From: Firmicutes bacterium UBA1764
GTDB lineage: Bacteria > Bacillota > Clostridia > Peptostreptococcales > Anaerovoracaceae
Length of the DNA stretch: 7,826 bases
Direction: 5' to 3'
Assembly: GCA_002315535.1 (NCBI GenBank)
Contig: DCHA01000020.1
Span: 1-7,826 of the forward strand
Shown one piece after another: positions 5,169-7,826 of the stretch. The notes under the pieces are model-generated. The model had not been told where the DNA came from. It ran no database searches and saw only the letters and a program-made list of their open reading frames with translations. The position numbers and the translations under genes are program-made. Within the stretch, counting starts at the first letter, position 1, and each line of letters opens with the position of its first letter.

Positions 5169-7418
5169 ATGAAGCACGAAATCATCGATATCAAGGACAT
5201 ATCCGACAGCAAGGAGGTTTATGGACAGAGGCCGAACCCTTTCTTTGCAGGATTTATCTATTCCCTTACCGCTATATTGATTGCAGTATTTATATATTGC
5301 GGTATCGGGAAAATCGAAATTGTTGCAAGAGCACAAGGTATAGTCAGGCCTAACGAGGATGTCAGTACAGTCACGAACAATGTTTCCGGAAAACTGATAC
5401 GGGTGAACGCAGAAGACGGAATGGCGGTTCAACCGGGTGACGTTCTGTTTGAAATTGATACGGCAGAAGCGCAGATCAGTCTTGAAGATCTGCTCCGCCA
5501 GAAAGCAGAGTATGAAGAAGAACGGGGTTTTGTAAACCGTTTTATTGAGGGAATCACCGATAATGAAAACCCCTTTTCCAGTGATTCAGGAAGCGATGAA
5601 TACAGGTACTATGTCCTTTACGAAAATTATGCGCTGAATACAGAGAGTTCTGAGTTAAGCATTCTCTATGACATGGACAAAACGAAGGAGGTTCTGAAAT
5701 CTTCAGAGGATAAAATTAACCTTCTGAAAACAGAACTTGCAGGACTGAACGATTACAGGGAAAGTGTTGTCGGCGGGAAAGATTGTCTCAGCGACGGTTC
5801 CCTCTACAAATCCAGCTATCTTCTGTATGAAGCTGACCTGAAGTCTCTGAAGGAGGAATACACTGCACAGAAAAAGAAGATTGAGCATGATACTACGCAG
5901 CAGAGCAATGATTTCTATCGTTCTTTTTACGAAAGTCAGATAGAGGGCTATAAATACCTTGCAGAATCTATTGAGAAGGGAGACTCAGTTTTCCCTGTAT
6001 CATACAAAGGTAATTGTCTGCTTCTGTACAAAGACTTTGTGGCTCAGCTGGATGAATATCAGCGGCAAGAGAGTATCGCAAAAAACACCTACAGTTATTA
6101 CAAAGATGGTGGCGGTACCGGGTCCGCAGACAGTTCGTACCTTGCCTATGACAAGTCGATGCTTGAAGGGTATAAACTATACAAAAAATCCGTTGAACAG
6201 GGCCAGGACTGCTTTGACAGCAGCAAGAACAGTGTGTTCTACAGGTCACTTTACGCAAAATATCAGGCTGAATATGATACGCTGAGTGTTGCGGTGAATG
6301 CAGCTCAGACTGCATATATTCCCTTGTCAGAAGATCCTCTTGCAGATCCTTCTGATATTGCAACGGCATTGGAGACACTGGATGCTGCAATGGTCGCAAG
6401 AGATGATTATAAGGCTGAAACTCTGGCGGAAATTGATAACGCAATTCTGAAAATCAACGAAACAATTGCTGAAAAAGAATTGAGCCTGAACGAAGATACT
6501 ATTGAATTCAATAAAGACAAAGCAAAACTGGATCTTGAAAGTGCTGAAGCTGCCGTGGATGCATATGTAAACAAGATGTTGACTGAATACAGACAGACAA
6601 TTCTTGATTTCGAGACAAAACTTGCAGAATTGGATATCAGTGATGTTTCGCTTCAGAACAAGGACGAAATGATGGCGGCGCTTGATGCTTCGTATGCGGC
6701 AACAAAAGAGTCCCACCACTATCAGACGCTTTCACAGATTGACAGTAATATTGTTTCTCTTAAGACTGAACTTTCTGCAATTGAATCTGAATTTGCGCTT
6801 TATCAGCTTACTGATGAGATGAATCGGCGCAGCATCGCAGAAGACGGAGAACCGTTGTCTGTAAAAATAGGGACGATGGAGAAACTCTCGTCGCTTCTTT
6901 CAGATCGTGAGATTCTGGATGATAAGATTGATGAGATTAACACCCGTATTCTTCAGACAGAAGAGCAAATGTCACAAGCTGTAGTAAGAGCTGAAAAAGC
7001 CGGAATTGTCAATATGGTTACACCGCTTGTACCAGGCGATGTACTGCCCTGCGGAACCAATGTCATGACCATCATTCCACCAAGCGAAAGCGAATACAAA
7101 GTTCAGCTCTATGTCAGCAATTCAGAAATAGCAAACATTGATGTCGGAGACATTGTCAAGTACAATATTGCCGCTCTCCCGTATAATCAATACGGAATAC
7201 TCGATGGCTATGTGACATCGATTTCCTCTGATGCACTGGTTATGGATGGTCAATATTCAGGATACTATCAGATCGAATGTTCAATTGCAAATACTGAACT
7301 GACAGACAAAGACGGAAATACGGGGACTGTTGGCATCGGGATGGAACTTGACGCCAAAATCGTGACACAGGAAAAGACGATTCTGCGCTATCTGCTTGAA
7401 AAAATCGACTTATTCTGA
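5169..7418 (+). CDS. HlyD-family accessory protein of the peptide exporter, extra long
   Basis: A 749-residue membrane fusion/adaptor-type protein (LcnD/ComB role), much longer than the roughly 400-500 residues usual for such partners. After a short cytosolic N-terminus comes one membrane helix (about 25-47), then the first half of a lipoyl-like beta domain (about 55-97, including VSGKLIRVNAEDGMAVQPGD and VLFEID). A very long, charged, helical middle (about 100-605) follows. The second lipoyl half is about 606-636 (KAGIVNMVTPLVPGDVL), then a beta-barrel-like C-terminal domain to 749. In the middle, residues 196-369 hold three copies of a Tyr-rich motif. The start is the ATG at 5169, one base after the transporter stop, using GGGGA (5159-5163) as ribosome binding site. 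Longer in-frame starts inside the transporter gene were not used because they would prepend non-homologous residues. It is expected to dock on the ABC transporter and guide the peptide across the cell wall. Confidence 0.9.
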   Translation: MKHEIIDIKDISDSKEVYGQRPNPFFAGFIYSLTAILIAVFIYCGIGKIEIVARAQGIVRPNEDVSTVTNNVSGKLIRVNAEDGMAVQPGDVLFEIDTAEAQISLEDLLRQKAEYEEERGFVNRFIEGITDNENPFSSDSGSDEYRYYVLYENYALNTESSELSILYDMDKTKEVLKSSEDKINLLKTELAGLNDYRESVVGGKDCLSDGSLYKSSYLLYEADLKSLKEEYTAQKKKIEHDTTQQSNDFYRSFYESQIEGYKYLAESIEKGDSVFPVSYKGNCLLLYKDFVAQLDEYQRQESIAKNTYSYYKDGGGTGSADSSYLAYDKSMLEGYKLYKKSVEQGQDCFDSSKNSVFYRSLYAKYQAEYDTLSVAVNAAQTAYIPLSEDPLADPSDIATALETLDAAMVARDDYKAETLAEIDNAILKINETIAEKELSLNEDTIEFNKDKAKLDLESAEAAVDAYVNKMLTEYRQTILDFETKLAELDISDVSLQNKDEMMAALDASYAATKESHHYQTLSQIDSNIVSLKTELSAIESEFALYQLTDEMNRRSIAEDGEPLSVKIGTMEKLSSLLSDREILDDKIDEINTRILQTEEQMSQAVVRAEKAGIVNMVTPLVPGDVLPCGTNVMTIIPPSESEYKVQLYVSNSEIANIDVGDIVKYNIAALPYNQYGILDGYVTSISSDALVMDGQYSGYYQIECSIANTELTDKDGNTGTVGIGMELDAKIVTQEKTILRYLLEKIDLF
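5754..6275 (+). repeat. Three degenerate Tyr-rich repeats inside the HlyD-type protein
   Basis: Three protein segments align around a Ser-(Val/Ile)-x-x-Gly core: YRESVVGGKDCL (residues 196-207), YLAESIEKGDSVF (263-275) and LYKKSVEQGQDCF (337-349). Each is followed by a Tyr-rich stretch ending in Y-x-x-(L/Y)-type heptads and an E-(E/Y)-Y or DEY pattern (to about 231, 297 and 369). Core serines are Ser199, Ser267 and Ser341, spaced 68 and 74 residues. The copies are diverged at the DNA level, so this is an old protein-level repeat and not a recent duplication. Confidence 0.55.
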
Positions 7419-7429
7419 ATAACAGAAAG

Positions 7430-7463
7430 CTGTACTGTTTTACACATAAACAGACTTGTACAG
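7430..7463 (+). other. Hairpin just after the operon's last stop codon
   Basis: CTGTTT (7435-7440) pairs with AAACAG (7448-7453). CTGTAC (7430-7435) can alternatively or additionally pair with GTACAG (7458-7463), leaving a small bulge. It begins 12 bases after the stop of the HlyD-type gene. No T-run follows, so true termination is expected at 7554-7586. A 3'-end stabilising hairpin is the simplest reading. Confidence 0.35.
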
Positions 7464-7522
7464 ACGGACAAACATATGGCTTTGAGGAACAGAATCTGAT
7501 CCAGATATAGAGGACTGGGCAA

Positions 7523-7547
7523 ACGAATTAGATTAGACGAATTAGAT
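7523..7547. repeat. Short tandem repeat ACGAATTAGAT at the copy B edge
   Basis: ACGAATTAGAT occurs at 7523-7533 and 7537-7547 with a 14-base period. The second copy runs into the left edge of direct repeat copy B, so it marks the boundary of the duplicated block. Copy A has no equivalent. It may be a slippage product or junction scar. Confidence 0.5.
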
Positions 7548-7553
7548 CAGAAG

Positions 7554-7586
7554 ATACGGACAAGGAAGCAGATTGCCCGTATTTTT
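7554..7586 (+). terminator. Rho-independent terminator of the transporter operon
   Basis: ATACGG (7554-7559) pairs with CCGTAT (7577-7582), extended past one mismatch by CA/TG, with T-run 7582-7586. The stem is identical to that at 1862-1898 while the loop differs, so the stem has been preserved. It ends the precursor-transporter-accessory operon and insulates the next promoter. Confidence 0.85.
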
Positions 7587-7692
7587 CTTGATAGCTATTC
7601 TGATTGTACACACAGTATAAAGACCGTTTACATTTATGCCTGTCACACGGTTACATAATGCACATGAATTTGAAATAATATATCATAAAATG

Positions 7693-7738
7693 ACCAATTT
7701 TTCCGTTTTCGTTTTTCAAGCATAAGTTGTGGTATATT
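7693..7738 (+). promoter_or_regulatory. Promoter of copy B: one box plus extended -10
   Basis: ACCAATTTTTCC (7693-7704) lies 40 bases (start to start) before TATATT (7733-7738), which is preceded by TGG, exactly as in copy A. A second box 21 bases upstream (7672-7683) is missing. The identical spacing in an otherwise AT-rich, partly diverged region supports co-regulation with the precursor operon, possibly with a weaker response. Transcription should start near 7745. Confidence 0.6.
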
Positions 7739-7747
7739 GTACGAAGA

Positions 7748-7826
7748 AGCAATGTCCGGAAATTGCTCCCTGTAAGTATTGCTAAATGCTGAAAGACACG
7801 AAGGTATTAGTTATCTGAAATAACTG
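7748..7826 (+). promoter_or_regulatory. Structured leader of copy B, cut by the window edge
   Basis: Hairpin one is AGCAAT (7748-7753) with ATTGCT (7762-7767). Hairpin two is AGTTAT (7809-7814) with ATAACT (7820-7825). Both stems are identical to copy A while the first loop differs (GTCCGGAA against CTCAGGAA). The CACGG of copy A reads CACGA here (7797-7801). Its pairing partner would lie beyond the window. Confidence 0.5.

Larger units (their letters stand above)
7544..7826 (+). repeat. Direct repeat copy B: terminator, promoter and leader
   Basis: Homologous to 1852-2159 and in the same orientation, ending at the last base of the window. The 408 bases from 7419 to 7826 contain no protein gene. 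They hold the post-operon hairpin, a tandem repeat, a terminator, one promoter box, an extended -10 and a leader with two hairpins. Copy A continues 45 bases beyond the matching point into the precursor ATG, so copy B should drive another gene whose start lies just past the window. Confidence 0.9.

Noticed and set aside
1..7826. CRISPR array, tRNA, rRNA or complete insertion sequence
   Set aside because: No regularly spaced short repeats with unique spacers, no cloverleaf or rRNA-like segments, and no intact transposase were found on either strand.

Overview
The window reads as a Gram-positive, low-to-moderate GC Bacillota genome, most likely a gut Clostridia/Lachnospiraceae-type anaerobe. 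This rests on the strong purine-rich Shine-Dalgarno sequences, the extended -10 promoters, and the family style of the C39 ABC transporter with its HlyD-like partner. No species can be named from the sequence alone.

The left part (1-1758) looks like ordinary chromosomal background and is visibly richer in GC than what follows. It has a rho-independent terminator for an off-window gene, a structured intergenic stretch and an extended -10 promoter. These precede a two-gene unit: a choloylglycine-hydrolase/acylase-type Ntn hydrolase (230-1234) and a small two-helix membrane protein resembling DUF3592 proteins (1258-1758). A start-less remnant of a helix-turn-helix, like the C-terminus of a site-specific recombinase, follows at 1754-1852 and marks a plausible insertion boundary.

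The right part (1852-7826) is an AT-richer peptide-secretion cassette. In order it holds a terminator, a promoter with two identical 12-bp boxes one 21-bp period apart, and a structured 5' leader. Then come a 90-residue precursor peptide with a canonical double-glycine leader, a 57-residue two-helix membrane protein (candidate immunity protein), a peptidase-containing ABC transporter (C39 peptidase, membrane and ATPase domains) and an unusually large HlyD-type accessory protein. The inferred logic is that the C39 domain cuts the precursor after Gly-Gly, the ABC transporter exports the mature peptide through a channel extended by the HlyD-like protein, and the small membrane protein protects the producer.

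The most interesting feature is that the terminator-promoter-leader block in front of the precursor gene (1852-2159) is repeated as a diverged but clearly homologous direct copy at the right end (7544-7826). The two copies bracket the whole operon. The second copy ends exactly where the first runs into the precursor gene, so a second, separately promoted precursor gene is predicted just beyond the window. No two-component regulator, peptide-modification enzyme or complete mobile element is visible.
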